From the NCBI RefSeq assembly GCF_001465545.3, contig NZ_CP013480.3, positions 4,340,001-4,404,000 on the forward strand: 64,000 nt of DNA, read 5' to 3'. Both the position numbers and the translations under genes were made by a program. Shown one piece after another: positions 18,471 through 27,607 of this stretch (the stretch's first letter is position 1; the number at the start of each line of letters is the position of its first letter). Origin of the DNA: Pandoraea norimbergensis (lineage in GTDB: Bacteria > Pseudomonadota > Gammaproteobacteria > Burkholderiales > Burkholderiaceae). Below the pieces are notes generated by a model. The model saw nothing but the letters and a program-made list of their open reading frames with translations. It did no database searches and was not told the DNA's origin.

Positions 18471-19613
18471 ATGGCTGAGCAGACAGGGACGATCGCAGGG
18501 CAGGCGCTCATCGACGCGCTGCGGACCGGTGGTGAACGCCCGTTCGACGACGCACGGGCCATGCCGCCCGGCGTGTACACGTCGCCGGACTTTCTCGCCC
18601 GGGAACAGCGCGACATCTTTGCGCACGAATGGCAGTGCGTCGGCCGCGCGAGCGCCCTCGCCGAGCCCGGCGACTACCTGAGCGCGCAAATCGGCGATCA
18701 ACCGGTCGTGGTGGTGCGCGACGAGCAAATGCAGTTGAAGGCCATGTCGAACGTCTGCCTGCATCGCATGTCCGTGCTGCTCGAAGGTCGCGGCAACGTC
18801 CGGCGCATCGTGTGCCCCTATCACGCGTGGAACTACTCGCTCGACGGCGCCCTGAAAGGCGCGCCGATGATGGACGAGCAAGCGGGCTTCTGCAAGGAAA
18901 GCTACCGGTTGCCAGCGATTCGCTGCGAGCAGTGGCAAGGCTGGATTTACGTCACGCTCGACAACGATGCGCCGCCGGTGGCCACCCAGCTTGCCGAGCT
19001 CACCGGGTTGATTGCGCAGTACGGCATGACCGACTACATCGAAACTTTCTATGAAGAACACGTCTGGGATACCAACTGGAAAATCCTCGCCGAGAACTTC
19101 ATGGAGAGCTATCACCTGCCGATGCTGCACCGCGCGACGGTAGGTCCGCATTCGAAGCTCGAAGAGATGGAATGCCCGCCCGGACACGCGGCGTTCAACT
19201 ACCACTGGATCACCAAGGAAGCGACGCTGCCCATCGGCAACGCGCATCCCGACAACACGCGACTGGAAGGCCACTGGCGCAAGACCACGGCGCTGCTTGC
19301 CATCTACCCGACGCATCTCGTCACGCTCACGCCGGGGTACTTCTGGTATCTCGTGTTGCAGCCCAGAGGCGTGGACCGCGTGCACATCCGCTTTGGTGGC
19401 GGACTCTCGCCTGAGTTTGTCGCTGACCCGGCCGCGAATGCGCACATGGTGTCGCTCAAGAAGCTGCTCGACGAAGTGAATGCCGAAGACCGGCGCGGCG
19501 TGGAAGCGGTGTTTCGCGGCGTGCATGCGCCGCTCGCGAAGCCCGGACACCTGAGCCGGCTCGAGCGCCCGAATTACGATTTCGCACGCTATCTGGCCGC
19601 CAGGATGGCCTAG
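18471..19613 (+). CDS. Rieske non-haem iron oxygenase, alpha subunit (GbcA/CntA-like)
   Basis: A 380-residue oxygenase. The Rieske 2Fe-2S site is intact: C96-L-H98 and C115-P-Y-H118 (C-x-H-x16-C-x2-H). The mononuclear iron site shows ENFMESYHLPMLH, with E212, H215 and H220 as candidate residues, and an acidic AEDRRGVEAVFRG segment near the C-terminus as likely third ligand. Length and motif context resemble the quaternary-amine oxygenases for glycine betaine and carnitine more than ring-hydroxylating dioxygenases, and no beta subunit is encoded. It is followed by a polyamine-type ABC importer, supporting an amine substrate. No ferredoxin reductase gene accompanies it. Confidence 0.88.
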   Translation: MAEQTGTIAGQALIDALRTGGERPFDDARAMPPGVYTSPDFLAREQRDIFAHEWQCVGRASALAEPGDYLSAQIGDQPVVVVRDEQMQLKAMSNVCLHRMSVLLEGRGNVRRIVCPYHAWNYSLDGALKGAPMMDEQAGFCKESYRLPAIRCEQWQGWIYVTLDNDAPPVATQLAELTGLIAQYGMTDYIETFYEEHVWDTNWKILAENFMESYHLPMLHRATVGPHSKLEEMECPPGHAAFNYHWITKEATLPIGNAHPDNTRLEGHWRKTTALLAIYPTHLVTLTPGYFWYLVLQPRGVDRVHIRFGGGLSPEFVADPAANAHMVSLKKLLDEVNAEDRRGVEAVFRGVHAPLAKPGHLSRLERPNYDFARYLAARMA

Positions 19614-19659
19614 GGCCTGTTCGCCCTAACGTAAGCCACGAACACAGGACGCAATCACG

Positions 19660-20868
19660 ATGCCGAACCCATCCTTCATTTCGTTCTCGGGTGTGAGCAA
19701 GTCTTACGACGGCGCGAGCTATGTCGTGGACGACCTGAACCTCGATGTGCGCAAGGGAGAATTCCTGTCGCTGCTGGGCCCGTCCGGCTCGGGCAAGACG
19801 ACCACGCTCATGATGCTCGCCGGGTTCGAGTCGCCCACCCACGGCGAGATTCGTCTGGACGGCAAGCGGCTGGACGACAAGCCGCCACATCAGCGCGACA
19901 TCGGTATGGTGTTTCAGAACTACGCGCTGTTTCCGCATCTCACGATTGCGCAGAACGTCGCGTTCCCGCTGTCGGTCAGGCGCGTGGGCCGTACCGAGCA
20001 AAACGCACGGGTCAAGCGCGCGCTGGAGATGATCGAGTTGTCGCATCTGGCCAATCGCCGGCCCTCGCAACTCTCAGGCGGCCAACAGCAACGTGTAGCG
20101 CTCGCACGGGCGCTCGTGTTCGAGCCGAGCGTGGTGTTGATGGACGAGCCACTCGGCGCGCTCGACAAGCGTCTTCGCGAAACGATGCAGTACGAGATCA
20201 TGCGGCTGCATCGCGAACTGTCGCTCACCATCGTCTACGTGACCCACGATCAGGCCGAAGCGCTGACCATGTCGGATCGCGTGGCCGTGTTTTCCGATGG
20301 CCGCATTCAGCAAGCCGCACCGCCCAGCGAGCTCTACGAGAACGCGCAAAACGCCTTCGTCGCGAACTTCGTCGGCGAGAACAACGGACTGACCGGGCAC
20401 GTCGTGCAGGCCCACGACGGCTGGGCGACGCTCGCCCTCTCGGACGGCAGCATGATTCGCGGCCGCTGCGAACAAGGACTGAGTGCGGGCGACGACGCGA
20501 TGCTCGCGCTGCGCCCCGAACGTGCGCATATCCCTCAAGTTTCGGCTGCATCCCCTGCCGTGGGCGGGCAAGCCACGCCCTCGGACCCGAACAGCAATGT
20601 CGTGCGCGCCCGCGTCGAAGACATCGTGTATTGCGGCGATCACCACCGCGTGCATCTCACCCTCGGCTCCCACGACGCGATTGTCGTGAAGGTGCCCAAC
20701 ACGCAGCGCCATGCCCTGCCCAACGCCGGCGACACGATCGATGTGGCCTGGCGTCACGATGACTGCAAGATTCTCGCGACCTGCGCGCCACTCGCAGCGC
20801 CCGCCATCGATTCCCCAGCCGCACCTTCCCCGTCCCTCATCTTGACCGCACCCGCAGGAGCCAACTGA
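19660..20868 (+). CDS. Polyamine-type ABC transporter, ATP-binding protein (PotA-like)
   Basis: A 402-residue ATPase energising the importer encoded downstream. Walker A GPSGSGKTTTL, Q-loop FQNYALFPHLT, signature [15 protein letters not shown], Walker B VVLMDEPLGALD and switch histidine VYVTHDQ are all intact. A TOBE-type domain follows from about 250 to 370. The tail after 370 is an unusual Ala/Pro/Ser-rich stretch. The stop is one base from the start of the binding-protein gene, so the two are co-translated. Confidence 0.93.
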   Translation: MPNPSFISFSGVSKSYDGASYVVDDLNLDVRKGEFLSLLGPSGSGKTTTLMMLAGFESPTHGEIRLDGKRLDDKPPHQRDIGMVFQNYALFPHLTIAQNVAFPLSVRRVGRTEQNARVKRALEMIELSHLANRRPSQLSGGQQQRVALARALVFEPSVVLMDEPLGALDKRLRETMQYEIMRLHRELSLTIVYVTHDQAEALTMSDRVAVFSDGRIQQAAPPSELYENAQNAFVANFVGENNGLTGHVVQAHDGWATLALSDGSMIRGRCEQGLSAGDDAMLALRPERAHIPQVSAASPAVGGQATPSDPNSNVVRARVEDIVYCGDHHRVHLTLGSHDAIVVKVPNTQRHALPNAGDTIDVAWRHDDCKILATCAPLAAPAIDSPAAPSPSLILTAPAGAN

Positions 20869-20869
20869 C

Positions 20870-21916
20870 ATGCGCACTTCCCTGAAAACCCAATGCGCCG
20901 CGCTTGCGGTACTCGCGTTTGCCGCCACCGCCTCACACGCCGCGGAAACGCTCAGTGTGGTGACCTTTGGCGGCGCGTTCGAAGCCGCGGCCAAAAAGGC
21001 GTGGTTCGATCCGTTCACGCAGAAGACTGGCGTCACATTCGCCACCGAGTCGTATGACGGTGGTCTCGCCAAGCTCTCCGCCATGGAGCAGGCGAAGAAC
21101 ACCACGTGGGACCTGATCGATCTCGAAACCAACGACGCGATTACGGCGTGCGATGAAGGCTTGCTCAAGAAGTTCGACAAGAAGTCGCTGGGCAACAGCA
21201 GCGATTTCATTCCCGGATCGATCAGCGAATGCGCGGTTGCAAGCATGGTGTGGTCCACCATCTACGCGTACGACGCGAGCAAGCTAAAGGCCGCGCCGAC
21301 CACCGTCAACGATTTCTTCGACTTGCAGAAATTCCCCGGCAAGCGCGGTCTGCGCAAGTCGCCGAAGGTCACGATGGAATGGGCGCTGATCGCTGACGGC
21401 GTCGATCCGAAGGATGTCTACAAGGTGCTGGCCACGCCGGCCGGTGTCGATCGGGCGTTCAAGAAACTCGACACCATCAAGAAGAACATCGTGTGGTGGG
21501 AGTCCGGCGCGCAGGCCCCGCAGTTGCTCGCCGACGGCGCCGTGGTGATGGTGCAGGCCTACAACGGCCGTATCGACGACGCTGCGAAGAAGGACAAGAA
21601 GCCGTTCAAGGCCGTCTGGGACGCGCAAGTCTATGACTTCGAATGGTGGGCAGTGCCGGCCGGTGCGAAGCACGCCGATACTGCGGCGAAGTTCATCGTC
21701 TCGGCATCGCAGCCGAAAGCGTCTGCGGATCTCTCGAAGTACATCGCCTACGCGCCGCCGCGCAAAGATGCGATCCAGTACGTCGACAAGCAGCGGCTGG
21801 CCGACATGCCGACCGCGCCGGAGAACTTCAAGCGCGCCGTGCAGATCAATGCCAACTTCTGGGCCGACAACGCGGATGCGATCAACAAGCGCTTCCAAGT
21901 GTGGCTGACGCAGTAA
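20870..21916 (+). CDS. Polyamine-type ABC transporter, periplasmic substrate-binding protein
   Basis: A 348-residue periplasmic protein with a signal peptide ending in ATASHA before AETLSVVTFGGAFE, the usual opening of PotD/PotF-like binding proteins. The body has the family's VVWWESGAQAPQLLADG-type hinge region (here IVWWESGAQ near 205) and ends in RFQVWLTQ. It captures the ligand for the two permeases that follow. The link to a quaternary-amine-type Rieske oxygenase suggests an amine or betaine rather than spermidine, but the ligand is not determinable. Confidence 0.92.
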   Translation: MRTSLKTQCAALAVLAFAATASHAAETLSVVTFGGAFEAAAKKAWFDPFTQKTGVTFATESYDGGLAKLSAMEQAKNTTWDLIDLETNDAITACDEGLLKKFDKKSLGNSSDFIPGSISECAVASMVWSTIYAYDASKLKAAPTTVNDFFDLQKFPGKRGLRKSPKVTMEWALIADGVDPKDVYKVLATPAGVDRAFKKLDTIKKNIVWWESGAQAPQLLADGAVVMVQAYNGRIDDAAKKDKKPFKAVWDAQVYDFEWWAVPAGAKHADTAAKFIVSASQPKASADLSKYIAYAPPRKDAIQYVDKQRLADMPTAPENFKRAVQINANFWADNADAINKRFQVWLTQ

Positions 21917-21943
21917 CGCGACGGCCAGCACGAGAGGACCGAC

Positions 21944-23197
21944 ATGCCCGCATCGACTCACGCCACGTCACCCGGCGCTCACACGAGCGCCGAAGGAATG
22001 GTTTCATTCAGGAAAGTGCAACGGCGCGCGTCGATGCGGGCGCTGTGGCTGGCCTTACCGTTGATCGTGTTTCTGCTCTCGACGTTTATCGCGCCCATTG
22101 CGCTGCTGCTTGCCCGCAGTGTGCAGAACCACGAGATCTCCGACGGTATGCCGCAGTTGGCGCAGGCACTGGTGGCTTGGGACGGCAGCGGCGTGCCCGG
22201 TGAATCGACATTCGCAGTGCTGGCTTCGGGCTTGAAGCAGGCGCGCGAAAGCGGGCAACTCGGCACGATTGCCCGACGGATGAACTTCGCGCAGCCGGAG
22301 TTCCGCAGCTTGCTCATGCGGACCGCACGCGCCGTCGGCGATGAAACGCCGCCCGCGTGGAAACCCGCAATGATCGCCATCGACGAGCGTTGGAGTTCGC
22401 CCGAAACGTGGCGCTTGTTGAAGCGCGCCGCGACCTCCCCCACGCCGGACTATCTGCTCGCGGGTATGGACGCACAGGTAACGCCGCAAGGTGTCATTGC
22501 CTCGCTGCCCGAGAACGCGTCGGTGTATCGGGCAGCATTCGTGCGCACGATCACGATCAGCGCGACGGTGACGTTGCTGTGTCTCGTGCTCGGCTACCCG
22601 GTGGCGTGGTTGCTCGCTAACTTGCCCGAGAAGCAGAGCAATTGTCTGATGCTCTTTGTGATCGTCCCGTTCTGGACGTCGCTGCTCGTGCGCACGACCG
22701 CTTGGTATGTGCTGCTTCAGCCGGGGGGCGTCATCAACAGTCTGTTGTCAGGTCTGGGGCTGACGACGCACCCGGTGCCGCTGATCTTCAACCGCACTGG
22801 CGTGCTGATCGGTATGACGCACGTGCTGCTGCCCTACATGATTCTCGCCATCTACTCGGTCATGAAGGGCGTGCCGCCGGTCTACATGCGCGCAGCAAAG
22901 TCGCTTGGCGCGCATCCGTTCACGGCGTTCGTGCGGGTCTACATTCCGCAGACACTGCCGGGCGTTGGCGCCGGGTGTTTTCTGGTCTTTGTGCTGGCGC
23001 TGGGCTACTACATCACGCCGTCGCTGCTCGGTGGTGCGGGCGACGAGATGATCAGCCAGTTGATCGCCATGCAGACCAATACCCAACTGAACTGGGGACT
23101 CGCGGGTGCGCTCTCGGCGTTTCTCGTGATCTTCACCGCCATCTTCTACTTCATCTTCAACCGCATTGTCGGCATCGACCGGCTGCGTTTCGGTTGA
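21944..23197 (+). CDS. Polyamine-type ABC transporter permease (PotB-like) with enlarged first periplasmic loop
   Basis: A 417-residue inner-membrane subunit. The coupling EAA loop is recognisable in YMRAAKSLGAHPFTAFVR. Ordinary PotB proteins are about 280-300 residues. The excess here is a hydrophilic stretch of about 145 residues between the first membrane segment (about 34-58) and the next (about 205-225), which should lie in the periplasm. It follows the binding-protein gene by 27 bases and precedes the partner permease by 27. Confidence 0.92.
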   Translation: MPASTHATSPGAHTSAEGMVSFRKVQRRASMRALWLALPLIVFLLSTFIAPIALLLARSVQNHEISDGMPQLAQALVAWDGSGVPGESTFAVLASGLKQARESGQLGTIARRMNFAQPEFRSLLMRTARAVGDETPPAWKPAMIAIDERWSSPETWRLLKRAATSPTPDYLLAGMDAQVTPQGVIASLPENASVYRAAFVRTITISATVTLLCLVLGYPVAWLLANLPEKQSNCLMLFVIVPFWTSLLVRTTAWYVLLQPGGVINSLLSGLGLTTHPVPLIFNRTGVLIGMTHVLLPYMILAIYSVMKGVPPVYMRAAKSLGAHPFTAFVRVYIPQTLPGVGAGCFLVFVLALGYYITPSLLGGAGDEMISQLIAMQTNTQLNWGLAGALSAFLVIFTAIFYFIFNRIVGIDRLRFG

Positions 23198-23224
23198 TTG
23201 GCTCGTTGATCGGGAGACGCAGGC

Positions 23225-24058
23225 ATGCCCAAGCAGGACAAGCGCAATACGGTACTGGCGGAGCGCGTCGCGTGGCGCTGGGTACGCCTGCACACCGCGC
23301 TCACGCTGTTCTTCCTGATCGCGCCGATTCTCGCGATCGTGCCGTTGTCGTTCAACGCCGGCTCGTATTTCTCTTATCCGCTGACCGGCTTTTCGATGCG
23401 CTGGTACGAACAGGCCCTCACCAGCCCCGATTGGCAACGTGCGTTGCTCAACAGCATCGGCATCGGTGCGGCGTCGACGGTGATCGCCACCTGTCTGGGC
23501 ACGCTCGCCGCGCTGGGTTTGAGCCGGTCGCAGTTTCCGCTGCGCTCGGTGATCATGCCGATCATCATCTCGCCGATGATCGTACCGATCGTTGTGGTCG
23601 CTGCGGGGTTCTATCTGATCTTTGCGCCGCTCGGGCTCGTGAACTCTTATCCGGGGGTGATTCTGGCGCACGCGGCGTTGGGCACGCCGTTTGTCGTGAT
23701 CACCGTGACGGCCTCATTGCTGTCGTTTGACCAGAGTCTGCTGCGCGCCGCCGCTGGGCTGGGCGCGACGCCATGGACCACATTCCGTCGCGTGACGCTG
23801 CCGCTCATCACGCCAGCCGTGGCTACGGGAAGCGTGTTCGCGTTCGCCACGTCGTTCGACGAGGTGATCGTGATTCTCTTTATCGGCGGACCGGATCAGA
23901 AGACCGTGCCTCGCCAAATGTGGAGCGGCATCCGCGATTCGATCGATCCCTCGATTCTGGCGGTCGCCACCATGTTGATCGTGTTCGCGGTGCTGCTATT
24001 CGCGAGCATCAATTGGCTGCGCGGGCGCGCAATGGCGGCGAACCGGGTGATGGAGTGA
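23225..24058 (+). CDS. Polyamine-type ABC transporter permease (PotC-like)
   Basis: A 277-residue inner-membrane subunit with about six membrane segments. The EAA coupling motif is LRAAAGLGATPWTTFRRVTLP, and FDEVIVILFIGGPDQKTVP is the typical segment following it. It completes a four-gene import operon (ATPase, binding protein, two permeases) behind the Rieske oxygenase. The stop is 16 bases from the convergent YaiI gene, with a short GC-rich hairpin between them. Confidence 0.92.
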   Translation: MPKQDKRNTVLAERVAWRWVRLHTALTLFFLIAPILAIVPLSFNAGSYFSYPLTGFSMRWYEQALTSPDWQRALLNSIGIGAASTVIATCLGTLAALGLSRSQFPLRSVIMPIIISPMIVPIVVVAAGFYLIFAPLGLVNSYPGVILAHAALGTPFVVITVTASLLSFDQSLLRAAAGLGATPWTTFRRVTLPLITPAVATGSVFAFATSFDEVIVILFIGGPDQKTVPRQMWSGIRDSIDPSILAVATMLIVFAVLLFASINWLRGRAMAANRVME

Positions 24059-24074
24059 GGGTGTGTTCTGCTGA

Positions 24075-24539
24075 TCAGCCCTGACGGGGCTGCGTGCGGC
24101 GGCGGGCGAGAAAACGGTCCAGTTCACCGGCAAACGTCTTGCTGTCACGCGGGCTGAAAGGGGCCGGGCCGCCCGTTTCGATACCGGCATTGCGCAGTTG
24201 ATCCATCATGTCGCGCACCGACAGGCGCTCTTTGATGTTGTCGCGGGTGAACCAGCTTCCCCGGGGATCGAGCGCATTCCCGCCCTTATCGATGACGGCG
24301 TCGGCGAGCGGGATATCGGCCGTAATCACCAGATCGCCCGGTTCGACCATCTCGACGATGCGGGCATCCGCCACGTCGAAGCCCGAAGGCACTTGAACCG
24401 ATTTGATGAACGGCGACGGCGGCGTGCGCAGAAATTGGTTCGCGACGAGCGTGACCAGCAACTCCTCACGGCGCGCGGCGCGAAACAGGATTTCCTTGAT
24501 GGGCGCGGGACAGGCGTCCGCGTCGACTAGCACTTGCAT
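24075..24539 (-). CDS. YaiI/YqxD family (DUF188) PIN-like protein
   Basis: A 154-residue protein beginning MQVLVDADACPAPIKEIL, the diagnostic start of the family. GDLVITADIPLADAVIDKGG and the RGSWFTRDNIKERL segment are also conserved. It is predicted to adopt a PIN-like nuclease fold; its cellular role is not established. A start 10 codons upstream would add MGASSPENTL, which is less like homologs, and neither start has a good Shine-Dalgarno site. It is a housekeeping-type gene unrelated to the neighbouring transport operon. Confidence 0.9.
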   Translation of the reverse strand: MQVLVDADACPAPIKEILFRAARREELLVTLVANQFLRTPPSPFIKSVQVPSGFDVADARIVEMVEPGDLVITADIPLADAVIDKGGNALDPRGSWFTRDNIKERLSVRDMMDQLRNAGIETGGPAPFSPRDSKTFAGELDRFLARRRTQPRQG

Positions 24540-24611
24540 GAGGGTGTTTTCGGGAGAGGAAGCCCCCATGATAAGGCAATGGCGGCTCGCCCCTCCCCTT
24601 CGACCACACGC

Positions 24612-25538
24612 TTACCGGGTCAGCATCAGTTCCAGATTCTGAATCGCCGCGCCCGACGCCCCTTTGCCAAGATTGTCGAGCACCGCGGCGAGCAACACCT
24701 GACCGCGTTCCTGATTGGCAAAAACGCTCAACTGCATGACGTTGGTGCCATTCAACGCTTCCGGATCCAGTTGCTTTACGACACCGGGCGCTTCCATCGG
24801 CATGACGCGAACGTATTCCTGACCGGCGTAGTGATCGACCAGACGCTTGTGCAGCGTGGCGCCGTCCACGCCGCGCTTCAGGAGGCGCGTCTCTAGCGGA
24901 ATCGTCAGCACGATACCCTGACGATACGAGCCGTACGACGGCACGAACAGCGGGCGATACGCGAGGCCCGCGCGCTGCTGAATTTCCGGCGCGTGTTTGT
25001 GTGCCAGTTCCAGACCGTAGACACGGTATTGAGAGCGGGGGGACGCGTTTGGTCCTTCGTTTTCCTCCACGCCAGCACGGCCACGGCCGGAGTACCCGGA
25101 CACGGCGTGGACGCTGATCGGATAGCCGTCAGGGATCAAACCACCCTCCATCAGGGGGCGAAGCAGACCGATAGCCCCCGTCGGGTAGCAACCCGGGTTG
25201 GACACACGGTTCGCTTGCGCGACACGCGCCGCCTGACCTTCCGTCATTTCGGGAAAACCGTAGACCCAGTCGGGATGCGTGCGATGCGCCGAGCTCGCAT
25301 CGATCACGCGCACACGCGGATTGACGATCGACTCGGCCGCCTCGCGCGCCGCAGCGTCCGGCAGACAAAGAATCGCGATGTCGCAGCTGTTGATGGCTTC
25401 CGCACGATGTTTAGGATCCTTGCGATGCGCGTCAGGCAGCGTGATCAGCTGGATGTCCTTGCGGTCGCGCAGTTGCCCGTGGATCTGCAACCCAGTGGTG
25501 CCCTGGTCACCGTCGATAAAGATAAGCGGAGAAGACAT
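24612..25538 (-). CDS. argC: N-acetyl-gamma-glutamyl-phosphate reductase, short type 2
   Basis: A 308-residue enzyme catalysing the NADPH-dependent third step of arginine synthesis. The N-terminus has [16 protein letters not shown] for cofactor binding. The catalytic cysteine lies in [16 protein letters not shown], and [19 protein letters not shown] follows. The length matches the short ArgC class rather than the 340-residue type. It is encoded divergently from a LysR regulator with about 130 bases between. Confidence 0.93.
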   Translation of the reverse strand: MSSPLIFIDGDQGTTGLQIHGQLRDRKDIQLITLPDAHRKDPKHRAEAINSCDIAILCLPDAAAREAAESIVNPRVRVIDASSAHRTHPDWVYGFPEMTEGQAARVAQANRVSNPGCYPTGAIGLLRPLMEGGLIPDGYPISVHAVSGYSGRGRAGVEENEGPNASPRSQYRVYGLELAHKHAPEIQQRAGLAYRPLFVPSYGSYRQGIVLTIPLETRLLKRGVDGATLHKRLVDHYAGQEYVRVMPMEAPGVVKQLDPEALNGTNVMQLSVFANQERGQVLLAAVLDNLGKGASGAAIQNLELMLTR

Positions 25539-25667
25539 GGTCGGAATCCCTCGTCAGTCGGTCGTGGATATTGCTCGGTCCCTTATGATCCGGCCACGGG
25601 TAGAATAAGAAAAGTTGAATTCCGTGAATCTGAAATTCCATTTTTCTGAATCAATGAGGGGCGTGGC

Positions 25668-26603
25668 ATGAGAGAGATCAGTCTGGACCGCCTGAAGACG
25701 CTGGTTGCCGTGGCGGACAGCGGCTCGTTTGCCGACGCAGCGCAGGCACTGCATCTCTCGCCGCCGACCGTAAGCCTGCACGTTGCGGATCTTGAGGCGC
25801 GGGTTGGCGCGCTGCTGCTGACGCGCAAGCGCGGCGAGGTGCGGCCAACGTCAGTGGGAGAAGTATTGGTCGAGCGGGCGCGACGCTTGCTGGCCGACGC
25901 CGAACAGACGCTGGAAGACATCGAGCGTCATGCGCAGGGGTTGGCGGGCCGGGTCAGGATCGGGGCGTCTACCGGCGCGATTGCACACCTGTTGCCTCAG
26001 GCGCTCGAAGCGGTTCGGCTGGATCACCCTGACATTGACGTTCAGGTGGCCATTCTGACGTCGCAGGAGACCCTAGATCGGCTCCGGCGGGGGGCGTTGG
26101 ATGTGGGCTTGGTCGCGCTACCGCAAACGCCGGTAGCAGGCGTCGTCATCAAGCCTTGGCGGCGCGATCCGGTCATGGCGTTTCTGCCAGCGCATTGGGA
26201 TGGCCCCAAACAGGTGACGCCTGAATGGCTGGCCTCGCAGCCGCTGATTCTGAACGACAGCACGACGCGTCTCTCGCGGCTGACCACTGAGTGGTTTGCC
26301 GCTGCCGGGCATCACCCGACCCCACGGATTGAGATCAACTACAACGACGCGATCAAGAGTCTGGTGGCGGCCGGTTACGGCGCCGCGCTGTTACCGCAGG
26401 AAGGACAAAACGCCGTGCTGGACGAGCGAATCGCCATGCGCGCGCTGCGCCCTGCGCTCTGGCGACAACTCGGTATTGCTCACCGCACTGGCTATAGCGA
26501 ACAAGCGACGCAATACGTGCTCGATGCGCTATGGACGTTGCAGGAGGGGCGGAAGAACGCTCAGCCCCGGCGTTCGCCGACGGGATTGAGCACGAAGTCG
26601 TAG
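25668..26603 (+). CDS. LysR-family transcriptional regulator
   Basis: A 311-residue regulator preceded by GAGG at good spacing. The DNA-binding helix region reads LKTLVAVADSGSFADAAQALH and SPPTVSLHVADLEARVGA, followed by a linker helix (about 60-85) and an effector domain. Its target is uncertain: it is divergent from argC, and its last 43 bases overlap the end of the convergent dioxygenase gene. The upstream region has several GAAT-containing repeats at 25615-25655. Confidence 0.9.
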   Translation: MREISLDRLKTLVAVADSGSFADAAQALHLSPPTVSLHVADLEARVGALLLTRKRGEVRPTSVGEVLVERARRLLADAEQTLEDIERHAQGLAGRVRIGASTGAIAHLLPQALEAVRLDHPDIDVQVAILTSQETLDRLRRGALDVGLVALPQTPVAGVVIKPWRRDPVMAFLPAHWDGPKQVTPEWLASQPLILNDSTTRLSRLTTEWFAAAGHHPTPRIEINYNDAIKSLVAAGYGAALLPQEGQNAVLDERIAMRALRPALWRQLGIAHRTGYSEQATQYVLDALWTLQEGRKNAQPRRSPTGLSTKS

Positions 26604-27403
26604 TGAAGGGCATAGCTGCCGTCGTCGCGCTGCACCCACGGCGCAATCAGCGACTGCCGCACACCGAATACGGCATCCGAGTCGAGCCACTCGTCGTCCG
26701 AGCGAAAGACGTGAGTGACCAACGTCTCGTACCCCGGTGCCTCGATACGGAAGTGAAGATGCGCCGGGCGCCATGGGTGGCGTCGCGTTGCCGCCAGTAG
26801 ATCGCCCACCGGGCCATCCGTCGGTATCGGATACGCCTCGGCCAAGACGCTATGGAAGTGGTATCGCCCTTCGCTGTCGGCGTGCAGCACACCCCGCCCT
26901 TCGGGATGATCCAGCTCGCTGCGCTGCACATCGTACTTGCCTTCCGAATCGGCCTGCCAAACGTCGATTTTCGCGCCCGCAATGGGCTGCCCCGCTAAAT
27001 CGCGGATCGTACCGCTCACTTCGCAAGGCTCGCCAGCGGCACCGTTCGCCACGTCGTCGCCATTCTCGTAGTGCGGCGCGCCCTCGACATAAAACGGCCC
27101 GAAGACGGTTGCCTCGGTGCACTGCGGCGGCTTCGCGTTGTTCATCGCTACGGTGAGCATCGACAGGCCCAGCACGTCGCTCAGCAGAATAAATTCCTGT
27201 CGCTTGTCGTCGCACTTCTGGCCGGTCGCTGTCAGGAAAGCGATGCCCTTCGCCCACTCGTCTTCGGTCAGTTCGACCTCTCGCGCGAAGTCATGCAAAT
27301 GGCGAACCAGACTGGTGACGACTTCCTTGAGCCGGGGGTCGGGCGTGTCGGCAAACCGGCCGATCACCTCGTCGGTAATCGTGTGCTGGTCGAGATTGCG
27401 CAT
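26561..27403 (-). CDS. Intradiol ring-cleavage dioxygenase (hydroxyquinol/catechol 1,2-dioxygenase family)
   Basis: A 280-residue non-haem Fe(III) enzyme that opens a catecholic ring between its hydroxyls. The candidate Tyr-Tyr-His-His ligands appear in SEGKYDVQ, EAYPIPTDGP and RPAHLHF, in the right order and spacing. The N-terminal helical dimerisation region runs from 1 to about 95 and FGPFYVEGAPH is conserved. Length and the N-terminal section favour hydroxyquinol 1,2-dioxygenase over classical CatA. No maleylacetate reductase, cycloisomerase or monooxygenase gene adjoins it, so it appears as a single-gene unit. Confidence 0.88.
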   Translation of the reverse strand: MRNLDQHTITDEVIGRFADTPDPRLKEVVTSLVRHLHDFAREVELTEDEWAKGIAFLTATGQKCDDKRQEFILLSDVLGLSMLTVAMNNAKPPQCTEATVFGPFYVEGAPHYENGDDVANGAAGEPCEVSGTIRDLAGQPIAGAKIDVWQADSEGKYDVQRSELDHPEGRGVLHADSEGRYHFHSVLAEAYPIPTDGPVGDLLAATRRHPWRPAHLHFRIEAPGYETLVTHVFRSDDEWLDSDAVFGVRQSLIAPWVQRDDGSYALHYDFVLNPVGERRG

Positions 27404-27607
27404 TTAATGTCCTCGATGACGTGAATGCGTGCACTGCGACACGCGCCGGAATGCGGACATTATTGCGCAACTGATCAGCCGGTGCAGTCGTGCACCGCAC
27501 GCCGCGACGTGATTCCGAAGCGTCATGGTGCAGCGCGCGTGCACGTCACCAGGAGGGGCAAAAAGGACATCTATCCCTCATAGCCCCCCCTACCCCCCCA
27601 CGGGGTT

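Noticed and set aside
24076..24092. CAGCCC-N5-GGGCTG hairpin between the convergent PotC-like and YaiI genes as a terminator
   Set aside because: It has only six pairs, overlaps the YaiI stop codon and has no T-run. It is possible but too weak to list as a feature.
27583..27605. Two C-runs of seven followed by CGGGGTTTT downstream of the dioxygenase promoter region, as a terminator or slippage tract
   Set aside because: The hairpin that forms would serve a plus-strand transcript, and no plus-strand gene ends here. It is probably only a low-complexity intergenic patch.
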